The notes under the pieces: generated by a model
Databases searched by the model: none
What the model saw: only the letters and a program-made list of their open reading frames with translations
What the model was told of the DNA's origin: nothing
Program-made: the position numbers and the translations under genes
Shown: positions 34,899-47,749 of the stretch, in pieces
Layout of the letters: each line of letters starts with the position of its first letter
Numbering within the stretch: the first letter of the stretch is position 1
NCBI GenBank assembly: GCA_949752795.1
Contig: OX457058.1
Location: 159,529,353-159,593,352, forward strand
Source: Hyperoodon ampullatus
Taxonomy: Eukaryota > Chordata > Mammalia > Artiodactyla > Ziphiidae
Direction: 5' to 3'
Length of the DNA stretch: 64,000 nt

Positions 34899-34982
34899 TA
34901 TTGGGTTGGTCAAAAAGTTCATTCGGGTTTTTCTGTAACATCTTATGGAAAAACCCAAATGTACTTTTTGGCCAACCCAATA
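34899..34982. mobile_element. Mariner-type 80-bp palindromic MITE
   Basis: The element is 34901-34980, flanked by TA on both sides, the Tc1/mariner target. The left arm starts 'ttgggttggtcaaaaagt' and the right arm ends 'ctttttggccaacccaa', so the two halves are nearly complementary throughout. It matches the ends of the mariner elements common in cetartiodactyls. There is no transposase. The transcript would fold into one long hairpin. Confidence 0.95.
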
Positions 34983-35460
34983 CTACTGAGGTGAGTGTAG
35001 ACTGGTGCAGCCATTCTGAAGAGTAATCTGGCAGTGCTTAGACAAGGTCAGCATGTATGTATGTATACATACCCTCTGATGCACCAATCTCCTTTCCGGA
35101 AGTACATCCCAGAGAAATGTTTGCAAAAGAACACAGTCATATAAGGATGTTCATCACAGTGTTGTTTGCAAAGACAAGAGTTGGAGGTAATTTCGATAGC
35201 CATCACTCAGGGAATGATAAATAAAACATAGTAGGTATCTGCTGTGGAATACTACATAGCAGTAAAATGAATATACTAAATGTGTACACAGCAACATGGA
35301 AAAAGCATAATGCTGAGTGAAATAATAAACAGAATGAATGTATAAAAACACACACCATGATATTATTTTATAAGAACACGTGAATAAAATCAAGCACACT
35401 AAAGACGTTAGAATGGTTGCACATGGGATAAGAGTAAGGATGAGTATAAAAGAAATTAAT

Positions 35461-37639
35461 AAATTAATAAATGGAATAAGAGAGACCTAATGCAAGCCAG
35501 TGATGAGTGTTTTATTAACTAAGGATCTATAATAACTCAGGATTATGCACTTGAGGACCAATAAAAAATGCATATGAACTGAAAGGATTTATTGTGAAAA
35601 TAACAAATTACTGAAGGATTCTAATAAGAGGGGGGTGCAGTCAGAGTATGGGTGCCAGCAATGTCATTAGGAGCTCTGAAGACATCACAGGAATGCACAA
35701 TACCAGAGCATATACAAGAGGAAGGTAGGGAGTTATAACCAAACACATAATGCTGTAGGGATGTGATGGGAAGACACATTTTTCAGAAAGCAAAAACAAA
35801 AAGACAAAACAGTAAAAACGAACAAAACAAAAAACCCCAGATCATATTGCCTGGTTAACTTCAGTCACCATCCAAACTGATAATTGATGGATGGATGAGC
35901 AAGGGGGTTCCAGGCTGTTTCCATGTTCCCTCTGAGATCCTTTCAGATTGTGAATCATCTTGGTTTAGCTGGTGACTCATTCACAGCCAGATTATCAAAA
36001 TAGTCCTTAGGTCTTTGCAGAAAGAGACAGATTTTATGAGGAGCTTTTTTTTTTTTTTAAACTTTCTTTTCTAGAAAATTAGGAAAAATTATGTATTCAC
36101 TTCTGAGCTATTTAGAAATGAAATGCAGATTTTTAACAACTGCACCTGCTTCATTTTAATATTGCCTGCCAACAAATGCATGTCTCATTTTGTTCTTAAT
36201 TCCATCAATATCCATTAACTGTTTGGGCCTGACATTGTGCTGAGTGCTAAAAATATGATAATGAAAAAGTTATGGTTTCTTTCCTTGAGGAACTCAGAGA
36301 TATAAATATTTTTCATGCACGGTTAGAGTCAAAATTGTAAATAGAGGAGAAAAAAAAAAGGGAAATCTCAGTACTAGGTGAGGTGAAGGGACTAAGTAGA
36401 TTGAATAAGATGTGCAAAAAGAGAAGTTTGAAAAATTTGGTTTGTTTGGAATGTTGAGAATTTTTTCTAGCAAGAGAGATTGAGTAAGAAAGGGGTGTGG
36501 TTAATGCAGTTGATATTGGGTTATAAACGGTTTTGGATTCCATCATCATGGATCTGAACCTCACCAGAAGAAAATGGAGGAAATATCTCAGGTTTTATGC
36601 AGAGTGCCAGGATCCACGCTGCATTTTGAACAATAACCCTGGCAATGAACCTTTCTAGGCTGAGAATTAGGGTATAGTATAAATATGGGCAGAGGGCCAA
36701 ATAATAAGTACACTTTATCTCTAGACAGAAAGAATAGACTCCTATTATTCCTTCACTCACCCAAATACTCATTAACACATTCCTTTTAAAACTGTGTGCT
36801 TTGAAGTCTACTCACGTCTCATGGCCTTATTCCAAATTCTAAATATTTACTGAACCACCCTACTGAATATGAGGCTTATTTTTCTGCTCATCTATTATAT
36901 GAGGTTTTTCTGTTCTGACTCCTTTATTTGACATTTTTGTATCAGTTCTGAAAAAGTTCAATCAAGAGTTAGGCTCTTGTGTTTGTTGTACAAAACTATT
37001 TTACCCTGGGGGATGACAAGGAGAAAGTTAAAGGCCTGGGGCTCTCTGGCAAATGGTTTTATTCCTCTTCCTCTAATTTCTGCATTTTGCATTAAAAAAT
37101 AAACAGAGGGAGGAAGAGGAAGAACAAAGATCGATGGCTCAACATTTTGGAAGAATATCTTGGAACTGTGAAATATGACAAAGTGTGTTGAAGTAGAAAA
37201 ACTGAGATATGTTATTTTTTTATGCAGGTTAATTTTGTGGGATGCCTAAAAGTCCTGGAAATCTTTTTTTTGTTGTTGTTACATCTAAGTTCAGCAAGAT
37301 TTTTTTTTAGTTTTCTTTCTTTTTAGAAAGAATGTATGTTATTCTTACTTCTGTGTCCACCCTCACAGTCAGCTGTAACTTGTTATTCAGATTTAGACTG
37401 TGATTTGATGCCACCAGTCTGCCACACAATTTTTTAAAATAGTTTTGAATAAGAATTCATCAATAAGAATAAATATATACTTTATAGGCACTGTTCCAGG
37501 AACTTCTGGTGCTGCTTATTTGTTCAATATATCAATATTACTAGATGATAAAGATACCATATAGTAGACAGGTTATGGTACAAAATACTGATCATTTACT
37601 GCCACAATTATTGTGTATTTTTATTAAAATAAGTTTATT
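35461..37639. other. Mostly unassigned DNA
   Basis: Near 36180-36300 'gggcctgacattgtgctgag' and 'tctttccttgaggaactcag' resemble an old mammalian interspersed repeat whose class I cannot fix. The rest is AT-rich, with T tracts at 36047-36058 and 37264-37271. No gene seen. Confidence 0.45.
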
Positions 37640-38345
37640 TTAGAAATGTTGGGAAATTCATAAGATATAAAACCATTATGAATAATCTATTCCTTCCTCT
37701 CTGGCAATACCTTTTGTATAAATCATCCTGTCTTGGTTTTATGTATTCATATATCTTGCAAAGTAAAATTTTATTTCACTTACCAATATCATAGACATTT
37801 TCTCATATTATTAAAAAACTCTTAAAACCATACTTTTTATGGATGCAAATTATTCTTTAATAATGGATGCTCTCATTTGAAAAACTTTATAGCATAGAGA
37901 TTATGAACCTGAGCCTCAGGGTCAGATTGCCTGAGATTTAACCACTACTTTACCATTATTGACATGTGAATTGGAGCAAATTCATTAACTTCTCATTCTC
38001 TCAGTTCTCATATAAGAAAATTGGGAATAAGAATACCTACTTCATAGGATTGTTTTTCTAATTAGATAATTTTACATATGTAGAGTGATTTAAACAATGC
38101 CTGCAACATGATACATACTATTTAAATACTAGATAACATTATTACCATTTATATTTAAACTCCCATATTGTGATACATTTGAATTGTTTCCAACTTTATG
38201 GACTTTTGAATAATGATATGCTCAACAAATTTGAATATAAATCTTTCTAAGAATATCATGGCCAAAGGATTTGTGATTTTTATATATAATGCAAAATTGC
38301 CTTCCAAAAAAGTTATAAAATTTATCTACCATCTGTCAGCTTGAA
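37640..38345 (-). mobile_element. Old L1 (L1ME-like), reverse, split by a MIR
   Basis: Left part 37640-37877 ('cattttctcatattattaaa', 'ttatggatgcaaattattct'). Right part 38155-38345 ('gaattgtttccaacttta', 'gcaaaattgccttccaaaaa'). These are neighbouring blocks in old L1 3' sequence, reversed. Confidence 0.6.
37880..38150 (+). mobile_element. MIR SINE inside old L1
   Basis: Nearly whole MIR: 'atagcatagagattatgaac', 'gggtcagattgcctgagatt', 'aataagaatacctacttcat', 'aacaatgcctgcaacatgat'. It separates the two L1ME parts. Confidence 0.88.
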
Positions 38346-40164
38346 AGAGACTACTTGACAAGCACTAAGAGGCTTCATAATTAACTAGAATGCATTTGAT
38401 TGGTAGAAAAATTAAATATTTGTTTTATTGGTAATTTATATTTTTCATTTTAAAAATTGCCTAGTTATTTCCTTTCAAAATCTTCCTTTAGACATATTTT
38501 TATAGTTTCAATATTCTATAGATGATGATAGTTAACTTGTCTTATTTATTGCAAAATTCATCCATTTTTTGCTTTATATTTGAATATCATGAGCGGAAAT
38601 TATCTAATTTATGCTTTTTGATTGTACATACTTCTTAACATTAATATTGTTTTCCTGATTCACATGCTTTCCTGGCATGTTTGTGATCATCATCTCATTT
38701 TAGTTTCCCTGTGTTTTCTATTTTAGACAACCTCTTGAAAGTACCATACACTTAGACTTTGTTTCTGGTCCAACCTGTCTTCTAATAGTGAAATTTAAGC
38801 CATTCACATTTATAGCTTTTATTAATACATTTGCCCTTGAATCTGCCATCTTTTTTAATCTTAATGTTGTATACTTCACTGTTCTTCCCATCCTCTTAAT
38901 TTTGATAAATATAACTAATGCCTTCCTTTTTCTTTCATTTTCTGTCAGAAATTATATCTGTCAGTATAATGGTTATTATTAAATTTATTTTTCTAATTTC
39001 AAAGTTAATACTGAAACCCTATCAGTTTTCTGGTTCAAAAAAGTATTTGGCTAAAGGCTTTACTGGAACTTCTTCATTTTGTCACTTAAATTCATATCAA
39101 AACTGAAAAAAATCCTTGCTAGATAAATGAATTCTACAATACTTGAGGAACACCCACTACCTATAAGTATAATCTGTCTGCTGCAGATGTAACTCAGGAA
39201 ACAGATTGCTAGAGAAAAAGGAAGCTGGAAACATTATCTATCTCCTTCCATGTCTGACTGACACAAAAGCTCAGATCCTGAGTCACTGGGAAAATTAGAT
39301 AGCTGTTCATTGAAACTAGAGGAAAATATGGTAAGCATAAGCAGAGAGTGTTGCTGCTCTAGAAGAGAAAGAGCAGATAAAGAAATTATCATTTATAAAA
39401 AAAGAAAAAAAAAACTAGCTAAAAGGACAGGAACACAGAATAGCAGCAGTATGGCTGTCACACTTCTAGGCCCTGGGGTTTGATTACCACATATTAAAGA
39501 TGAGAATGTTGGATATAGCATAGACATGTACAGTTTTATGTTGTTCTTGACAAATTTTTACTGTGGATGTAAAGTATAACGGTAGTCAATACTGACAACT
39601 ACCAAAAGCTATTCATTCTCATGTACAAAACTAGCTTGAAAAGCTATATTCCCAATTTATCAAGATGGAAACAGTAAATATTTTTATTGTAAGCTGCTTG
39701 GCCTCTCAGCCAGGGTAAATGTGTTCACTTGAAAAAAAATATGTATTATATTCTGGCTCCAAAGTGATGGAATAGAATATGTTAAAAATTAGCAAGGATC
39801 AGAGCTCTGAACTTGAGGCAGTGTATAAATTCATAAGTGCCAAAATACCTAGTTGGAGTGTTTTATTGAGCTGGTGTTTCCAATCAATATAACATGTACA
39901 ACATCAATGTGCCATTAAGGCCAATCAGATTTATGTAGGATCACCAAATGCTGTGCAGTAGATATTTGTGGGGAAAGGGGTAAAAGGAACCACCTTTCCA
40001 TAAACCTGTGAATACCCTTGACTTCAGCAAGTATGTATTTCACATAGTTAATCCCTAGGGTCTTTCATTAAAAATAGTCAACCTCAAATCTTCCCATATT
40101 GATTTGCTAAATGTGAATCTTGTAAGGAAAAATGGATGATGGTGATTATGATGAAGATGGTAAT
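38346..40164. other. Unassigned AT-rich DNA
   Basis: No gene or named repeat recognised. Short overlapping frames at 38788-39106 have no domain. Confidence 0.45.
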
Positions 40165-40390
40165 AAAACCCATCATTTAATGAGACATATATGTGCCTAA
40201 TTTTGAGATAAGTTATTTATACATACTGCTGAATTAGACCTTACAACAATGTTATTCATTTCTCCATTTCATAGGTGAAGAAAATTCTTGTGACAAGAAG
40301 TAGGTCATTCACAATGACATGGTTATAAAAAGTTAGAATTGCGGGTTAACACAACTAGTTGACGCCAAACACCAGGATCTCAACTTCTTA
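40165..40390 (-). mobile_element. MIR SINE, reverse, weak
   Basis: Weak reverse MIR order: 'gaccttacaacaatgttatt', 'catttctccatttcataggt'. Edges uncertain. Confidence 0.5.
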
Positions 40391-41164
40391 GCTATAACAC
40401 CCCCTTGGCATTATATCTTACAGCCATTGTATATCATATAGCCAGTTGATGCCACTTGTTTGTTCTCTCTAAGGTTTGGTTGTATTCCCAGCAAGGAGAG
40501 TGTTATTGGTTGAAGTGTGCCTCCTTCAATTCCCCAGGAAAACATTTTAACTAAGTAACATCTCCAGTCTATTGCCATTATGAGGTAGGTCTTTCACAAA
40601 AAAAGATAGGGTTCCTTCCATTGTCTTTTCCTACACAGAGTATAACTGTATTTCACTTCTGTTTCACTAAATCAGTTTTTTTAATCCCTTAAGGAAAACT
40701 GGAATATTTCTAAGGATAACTATTAGGAAAAATCCATTTTCTACCAGTGAGATCTCATTTGTATTTAAGGGCTACAAGATAGCTCATTTACTAAAGTGTG
40801 AACTTGATTTGCCAGACCTTTTGTATCTTCCCACCTTTTTTCTGGTCTCCACACAATCAATTAAACTGCCCTGCATTTTTTTTCTTCTTAATGAAACATG
40901 CTGATTGGCACACATGAGTTAAAATAAAACTATTTACAGTAAATTGTTTGCATTTAATAGGAGAGTTTGAAAAACTGTTCTGCAGTTCAAGAGAATATAC
41001 CTAGGAATGAATATTTCAGGCCCACAGAGGGACTGCAAAAAGGGCAATTTGGAACAAAAGAATAATCTTATCACATAAGCAACCATCTACTTTTAATTCG
41101 TGGATTACTAAACTGATTGTGTTTTCTCCCCATCATTAGTGGGGGAGAAAAAGCCAGTCAATGT
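40391..41164. other. Unassigned DNA
   Basis: No gene or repeat recognised. Confidence 0.5.
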
Positions 41165-41340
41165 TGGAGACCCGTAGACCTGGTACCATGATCCAGCTGA
41201 ACTACTTTTGATTTGGGGCACAATGATTAATCTTTCTAAGCCTCAATTTCTTCACTCCTAAATAAGGGGTAATAATATATACAGGACTTTGGAGAATTAG
41301 ACATAATGAGTAAAAGTACCTAGCACAAATCCTCTGATTT
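41165..41340 (+). mobile_element. MIR SINE, diverged
   Basis: MIR-like order: 'gagacccgtagacctggtac', 'ctaagcctcaatttcttcac', 'ataaggggtaataatatata', 'gtacctagcacaaatc'. Confidence 0.6.
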
Positions 41341-42597
41341 CAATGCACATCTTAGAATTAATCTTTTATTCCTTTTTTTATCCTCCTCCTTTTCTTTCTA
41401 CTCTTCAGTTTCTCCCATGCCTTCTTCTTATTATTATTATATAATTTCTATAAATGAACAATGCTGTGGTATTCTTATTCATTTATGTATTTATTTATTT
41501 ATACAGGCCTGACTTCTCTGCAACATAGTGATCTACACTATCCCCCTATATAGGACAGTGACCCAAACAAAATCAAAGATGTTATTTTGGTGGAGTATAA
41601 AGGACACAATTTCCTATGTGGTTATTGGAAGCAGGTTCTTTAATCATGGCATTACAAAGTTTTAGTTTCACATCCATTCTACCACATTACCTATACCCAA
41701 TACAGAGTTTGTCTTATGAGACTCAACAGCTGAAGCATATTCTTATTAAACCTTTATATCTAATATAAACAGTAGCTAGGAATTTAAAGATATATACTTG
41801 TTCATATATTACATACACATATATATATATATAAAACAAATATATATACAATATAGATCACATCATTCAAAGTAATCTATTATAACTTTGGAATGAAATA
41901 CATACAGCTTCAAAATTCTGACATATTTTTATATGTATGATGTTTTATTTGGTTTATTTATGTTTGCTCTGACATTTCTGTGAGCCATGTAAGTGCAGTT
42001 TGATATAAACTCCTTCTATATTACTGTATTATCATATTCATCCTAGAAATTTCTACAGTTAATGTATCTACAGATTCCTATTTATATATTTGTCTTCAAT
42101 TCTACCTTTTTCTGAGATTTGTAACTCCATATGCTTTCTACCAAGTTAAAGATTAGTACAAGAATAAATCTATGTACAAACTTTCTTATGTCAAATTTTG
42201 GCCATGATAAATAATATCATGGTCCCTTCTGGTCTTCCTGAGAACATCTCTGACAAAGACTTACAAGGTCTTACCCCTCTTACTGTAATCATACTAAGGT
42301 CCAGGATTTTAACTGTGTTGTGGAACCTTAATTTGATCAGTATCTTTGGGTTGAGCCAATTTAACCAAACTCATAAGAGATTACTAAGTAAACTAGAATT
42401 CCAATATGCTAATAAATATGTCAAAAGAACAATAATATTTTACTAGCTGACCAATACACTGGTTTTCCTCTGTAAAAAATTACTTAACTAGTACATAATG
42501 AAATGATTGTTTATTGAACATCAATTTAGATCAAAGAGAGTTAGTTAAATAATTTTGATGACTAAAATCCCAAATCCCGATACATTCATCTCTACCA
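41341..42597. other. Unassigned AT-rich DNA with short microsatellites
   Basis: TTTA units at 41484-41502 and TA units at 41819-41833. No gene seen; the 82-codon frame at 42198-42446 lacks a domain. Confidence 0.5.
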
Positions 42598-43062
42598 TTA
42601 AGTACTGTGTTCTTTTCTCAGAGCTCCTATAAAAAAAATTACCACAAACTAGGTAGCTTAAAACAAAACGAATTTATTCTCTAACAGCTCTGGAGGACAG
42701 AAGTCTGAAATCAAAGCATTGCCAAGGCCACACTCCCTTTGGAGACTCTAGGGAGTATCCTTCCTTATCTCTTTCAGCTTTGATGGCTCTCAGCATTCCA
42801 TGGCTTCCTTGGCTTGTGGCCACATCCCTCCCATCTCTGCCTCTGTATTCACATCACTTTTTCCTGTGTTTCTGTCTTCTCTCTTCTATCTCTTATAAGG
42901 ACTCATTATTGGATTTAGGGCCTACCTGCGTAATTCAGGATACTCTCATCTCAAGGTTCTTAATTACATCTGCAAAGACTTCCCCCCCCCCCAAAGTCAC
43001 AGTCACAATTTTCAGGGACAAAAACATTATTTTTTGAGGTCACCATTCAGCCCACTACAGGC
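42598..43062 (-). mobile_element. MLT1A-like MaLR LTR, reverse
   Basis: Read on the plus strand it shows the reversed LTR: 'accacaaactaggtagctta', 'acagctctggaggacagaag', 'cttataaggactcattattg', 'cttaattacatctgcaaaga', ending 'ttcagcccactacag'. The poly-A signal region reads 'cgaatttattctc' in reverse. A C10 tract at 42983-42992 is inside. Near full length; a fossil solo LTR. Confidence 0.9.
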
Positions 43063-44599
43063 ACCATCTGCTTGAGAACTGGAATGTCAATAGTTATTTG
43101 TCAAAGTACTCTCTGCCTCTGCATTGAACAGTACAGAGGATACATGAACCATGGGCATATTTAACTTCCTCCTTTCTTGTCTTTAAATAAAACCTACCCT
43201 TTTATGAACTCATTTAATGTAATTAAGAGATTGACAGAAGATATAGTGTAAAAGGAAGTGAGTGACATGAGTTTCTAGAGGTAAATAGAGACTGGTTAAT
43301 GCAGCATCTTAGAGACCACAGAAAAAATGTGAATTTTATTCAAAGAGCAATGTAGCACTTACAACTGGTGAAAGCTGTCTACATTTTAACCTACATTTAA
43401 TTATGGGTGTCTCTATACATGTTTCTATTTATGTCAGTGTCCAAATTCAAGAACACCATTTCCTCTCTACATGTAACACTAGAACTTTCAATACTGAACA
43501 GGTTGAGAACACCTTCCTTGGAGGCCAGGGCAACATGGAGAGAAGATACGTTTACATTTTTGTTTCCATGTCCTATAATTCAGTTTTTCTATTCATCTTG
43601 CTAAGGTGCTAACTGTTGTTGATTAAATGGTAAATAAATGGTCTTTGTTGCAGAGATAGAGTGAAGGCATTGTATCAGCATTTCCAATTTTGCTATTGTT
43701 ATCCTTTTTACTTCAGAGCCTCACACATACTACAGTCTTTGTTGTAGACTCCAGGAGGTACTGAAATCCCCTTTCTCCCCCAACTTCCCACTCTTTTATA
43801 CACTTTTTTGTTTTTATTGTTTTTGTTAAGCCATCATTCCCTTTCCTCCTTTGTTAGCCTTCTCCCACACCATACCATACCATGACCAGGTTACCACACA
43901 ATCCACTCTCTGTCACTCGAGCAGATTCTAGAATCTCATCCATTCCCCAGCCGGTCAATGATTAATTAAAACACAATGTCCCATATCTATACCACTCCTT
44001 TATTCCTCTGCCCAAATACCTATTAATGTTCTTGAACTTCCCTTTCACTCACCACTTCACAAAATATAGTGATTTCAGTGTTCATATATAATGTTAAGAG
44101 TTTATTTTATGTTACTGTTTAATGTTTGCACAGTTGTCTGGATAGGGCCCTTTGTCTTTCCACACAAAGGAACAGACATTTCACATTATGTCAATGGGTT
44201 GTTTCTAATGCCATGTGGACTCACATGGAATGTGAAAACCAGCCTGCAGAAAGTTTGATCCACATGTGCCAAGAAAAAGAATGTTTATGTTAATACTCAT
44301 AGTATTATCTAACTATTAGCAGCATGTGTTGTTCAACCCACTGTAAAGTGTCCAGAATTTTATAGGAGGCAGAAGACACAGCCTCTGACATTTGGGAGTT
44401 TACAGAATAAATGAATGCATGTGACTGGAAATAAGAAACCATACAGAGGAAACTGGAGAGATTTGGGCATTTGTTGGAGTCATGGTGCATGAATTATCCA
44501 TTGCCAGACAGATCTGAAGAGTTTTGAGATGTCACAGGATATGTGGTGGTGGTTGTCATCAAGAGGCAGGGAGAGGAGTTACTGAAACTTGACTCCAAT
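43063..44599. other. Unassigned DNA
   Basis: No gene or repeat recognised. Two overlapping frames at 43403-43612 (69 and 65 codons) have no domain. Confidence 0.45.
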
Positions 44600-44740
44600 A
44601 TTAATAACTATATATCCCAGAGTTCCCTAATTTTCATCTGTCAAGTGGGAATTCTGGTCTTCCCTTTCCAGGACTACTATGAATATTAAATGAATATGTA
44701 TATGCAAAATACCTGGGATATAGAGTAGTTACTTATATGT
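44600..44740 (+). mobile_element. MIR SINE 3' half, weak
   Basis: 'ttttcatctgtcaagtggga', 'actatgaatattaaatgaat' and 'acctgggatatagagtagtt' fit the MIR 3' half. Confidence 0.55.
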
Positions 44741-44943
44741 TAATTCTCTGCCATCCCCACCTCAACCATGATGTAGACTTGGTGTCAGTAACATAAATTC
44801 AGCATCACAAGATTTTTGTCTTGAAAGGGCTATATCAATGTGGCTACAGAATCCATAATTAAAAGAATGACCAGCATCCAACAAAAAAAGCTAGGGAGGT
44901 CCCCATGCATATTATGGAAATTTTACTAGCTATTTTTTGAAAT

Positions 44944-45217
44944 AAAAAGTTAATGACATAGGGACTTCCCTGGTGGTGCAGAGATTGAGAGTCCGGTTGC
45001 CAGTGCAGAGGACATGGGTTCGATCCCTGGTCCGGGAGGATCCCACATGCCGTGGAGCAACTAGGCCCATGTGCCACAACTTCCGAGCCTGCACTCTGAG
45101 AAGTCTGCGCACCACAATGAAGAGTAGCCCACGCTCTCCACAACTAGAGAAAGCCCGCATGCAGCAACGAAGACCCAACGCAGCCAATCAATAATTTTTA
45201 AAAAAGTTAATGACATA
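44944..45217 (+). mobile_element. CHR-type SINE with perfect 17-bp duplication
   Basis: The body is 44961-45200. The flanks 'aaaaagttaatgacata' are identical at 44944-44960 and 45201-45217. It has the head 'gacttccctggtggtgcag', the block 'ggaggatcccacatgccg' and the long-type 3' part 'acgaagacccaacgcagcca', ending in a short A/T tail. Confidence 0.96.
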
Positions 45218-45984
45218 AATAGAACATAAACAAGTGAATATATTCAAATTTAACCTTGCGATGTCTTCAGAAATAAACAGAAATAATATTTCAGTTTTTA
45301 TTATTTTTAGGGACGGTGCCATTTAAATAGTCCTTTCTTCTTTTTGCTAATTAAAAAATTTTAAACCTGTGATTTTTTGCATTAATATTCGTCAAATTAA
45401 ACACAGATATCAGGAAAATATATGTCTAACTTACTGTAATATTTCTATAAGCAATGCTGGTGGCTAGGCAGTGTGTGATTAAATATGTATTTTTTGTGGC
45501 TATATGATCATATTTTTATGCATTTACTTTAGATTAATTAAGCTTGCTGGATCATGATACCTGAGGCATATAATAACATCTTTTTCTTAAAGAATAAAAT
45601 ATCCTGGGGACTGAGGATAAGAGATTGCATGGAGGGAATGAGAGGTATAAAAGAATATTATGTGAGTAAAAAAAAAAAAAATCCAATCTGGAGGTTTTCT
45701 TTATGAGTTAACTAAAAGAAATAGAAATGCATTTCTATTGCATTTAGATTAAGATTAAAGCACAGTTATGATCCTGCAGTGTTTCTCCTGTTCAACAACT
45801 CAGTAGCCTCTATTAAGATGTCAGAAAATTCTGCTGTTAACAACAAATGAAATTCCTACTCTATCATCTATAAAGTATTCTCAGTTAGTGTTACAAGTCT
45901 CTAAACCAAACCCCGAAAGAGTGAAATTATAGCCTTTGTGACCAGCAAGGCATCTGTTATATAATGGTGAGCACAGTGAGTTTG
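45218..45984. other. Unassigned AT-rich DNA
   Basis: A13 tract at 45669-45681. No gene seen. Confidence 0.5.
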
Positions 45985-46150
45985 AGAATTAGAAAATATG
46001 AGTCCAAATTCCAGGTCTATTATTTAAACACTGCCCTCTCAAGCAATCATATAGCTATTTCAAGTCTCAGATACTTCAGCTCTAAAATCAGGATGATATA
46101 TGAAAATGGTATCTCAGAGGATCAAATGGCACAATAGTTTGGCATCAGAA
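45985..46150 (+). mobile_element. MIR SINE, diverged
   Basis: 'gagtccaaattccaggtcta', 'caagtctcagatacttcagc' and 'ggtatctcagaggatcaaat' follow the MIR order. Confidence 0.6.
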
Positions 46151-46641
46151 ACTAGCCATTCATTCATTCAAAGCAAATCATTTTTCTCCTCCATGCATCA
46201 GATCTAATCTAAACTCCAGACAAATGAGCTCTGGCTCAAATACTTATGTATATAGTAATTGATTCATTTTTACATAGATCTTCTGTATGGTACTTTCAGT
46301 GGGAAATCAACCATGCAAATACTCTGGATATCATACTGGAACATTACCACCATCATTACCCATGCTTGGAGTAATACTGACCTTAATCATTGCCTATTTT
46401 GACGACAGCAAATCCTGTATTGTGTTAAACTGTTCAGAGAACTTATTTTAAATTTCCATAATAGAGGAATATTATATCATGCATTTTCAATTAACATTAA
46501 GGAATTTAGTAATAATAAGAGCAATGGTTAGTAATACTTGAGAATGGTTCAGAAGAAGGGCTGTTGAGGGAAAGTACTTTAACAAATGTGAAATATCTTA
46601 CATGTCTCTCACAATGTTCTAAAATTGACCTTCTGAGGGGG
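46151..46641. other. Unassigned DNA
   Basis: No gene or repeat recognised. Confidence 0.5.
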
Positions 46642-46695
46642 TTATTCTAAGGGAAGTGATGCATGGCCCCAAATGCATCCCTTCCCTTAGAATAA
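46642..46695. repeat. Near-perfect 54-nt hairpin
   Basis: Arms 46642-46664 and 46673-46695 are 23 bases each and complementary with one mismatch. They are separated by the 8-base loop 'ggccccaa' (46665-46672). There is no terminal duplication, and complementarity stops abruptly outside. It resembles no element I know. Confidence 0.92.
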
Positions 46696-46879
46696 GTATT
46701 GTATGGTTGATGATGATGTGTTATTACCCTTAGTTGTGTTGGAGTATAAAATGGTTAAGTAACCATTGATTTTAAAAGCATAGTTTGTTTTTTTAAACAA
46801 AAAATAACTTTATCACTTATTATGTGGTTTCTCATAGCATGCCTTTCCATTCCTTGATTTCTATTTTGCATCGGTAATA

Positions 46880-47130
46880 CTTTTTACACTCTACTACCAT
46901 CACCCACTCACAGGGATTCTATCCTAAGTCATCACCAGACCTGCAACAACTACAAAATCTGTTTCAACCCCTCCACCCTTTAAACATTTTCTCTTATTCC
47001 TCCAGCTCACTTACTGCCCACCTGGACTCTAACCTCTTTGAGACTTTCAATCCATTAACTCTAAGACTTGTTTTCTATAATGCCTTGTCTCCCCAGGTCT
47101 TCATATCCCTACTCAGATGAGATTCCATAT
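46880..47130 (+). mobile_element. Possible L2 LINE fragment
   Basis: Pyrimidine-rich text ('ttctcttattcctccagctc', 'tgcccacctggactctaacc') resembles the L2 3' region, weakly. Confidence 0.35.
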
Positions 47131-47510
47131 TTTAATATTAGATACACTTAAATGTATCTAATTTGAATAAAATGAATAAATTGAAAATTTATTTAACCTT
47201 TCTTGCTCATCTGTTAAGAAGTTCTTGCTTGACAAACCTATATACATGCAACCACGTGTAGCATCAGAACATTGCTGGCAAAAAAAAAAAAATAACTGAA
47301 AATACTTTGATGACTAGATTCATTTCAAATTTATAACCACAAATCTCAAATGGATACTCAACACTGTCAGACAGTCCTTCAATATGTGCCTGGTAAATTC
47401 TTTCTCTTATTCTCAAAGAGGACTCTTTCACAACTTTTCTCAAATCTCTCTCATTCTTTTCCAACCCCCTGTAATAACTTTGAGCTGATAGTACTGCAAC
47501 ATCTTTTATT
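47131..47510. other. Unassigned DNA
   Basis: An 88-codon minus frame at 47264-47530 has no domain. No repeat named. Confidence 0.45.
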
Positions 47511-47623
47511 AAGAAAATCCATATGAACATATATTTATAACTTAATCATTTTGCTGTACAGCAGTAATTAACACATTGTAAATCAACTATACTTCATAAT
47601 AAAAAGAAAATCTATATGAGAAC
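47511..47623 (+). mobile_element. Very short L1 3' end insertion
   Basis: The body, about 47529-47603, reads 'ttttgctgtacagcagtaat' and 'gtaaatcaactatacttcat', an older relative of the L1 3' end. Flanking duplications 'aagaaaatccatatgaac' and 'aagaaaatctatatgagaac' confirm insertion. Confidence 0.8.
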
Positions 47624-47749
47624 TGCCACAAATCTATATGAACCTGTAACATGATAGTTTGACTTCCTTACTGCTACAGTAGATATGTCCTTTTGCTCTC
47701 TAAATCGAATCCTCCATTTGTGCTGTTCTGTTTATTATCTCCTTGCAAA

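Larger units (their letters stand above)
31985..35460 (+). mobile_element. Old L1 remnant, several times interrupted
   Basis: From about 32800 the text follows L1 ORF2: endonuclease region 'gtagaaatcaaggcaaaaaa' and 'catatttatataaaccccaa', later 'gtagtccatgttcttgggta', then the 3' part 'ctgtggaatactacatagca' and 'aaaagcataatgctgagtga'. It ends near 35440-35460. The part before 32800 is A-rich and probably the same element, but less certain. Insertions inside: LTR 33226-33776, SINE 34131-34428, mariner palindrome 34901-34980. All reading frames are destroyed. Confidence 0.65.
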
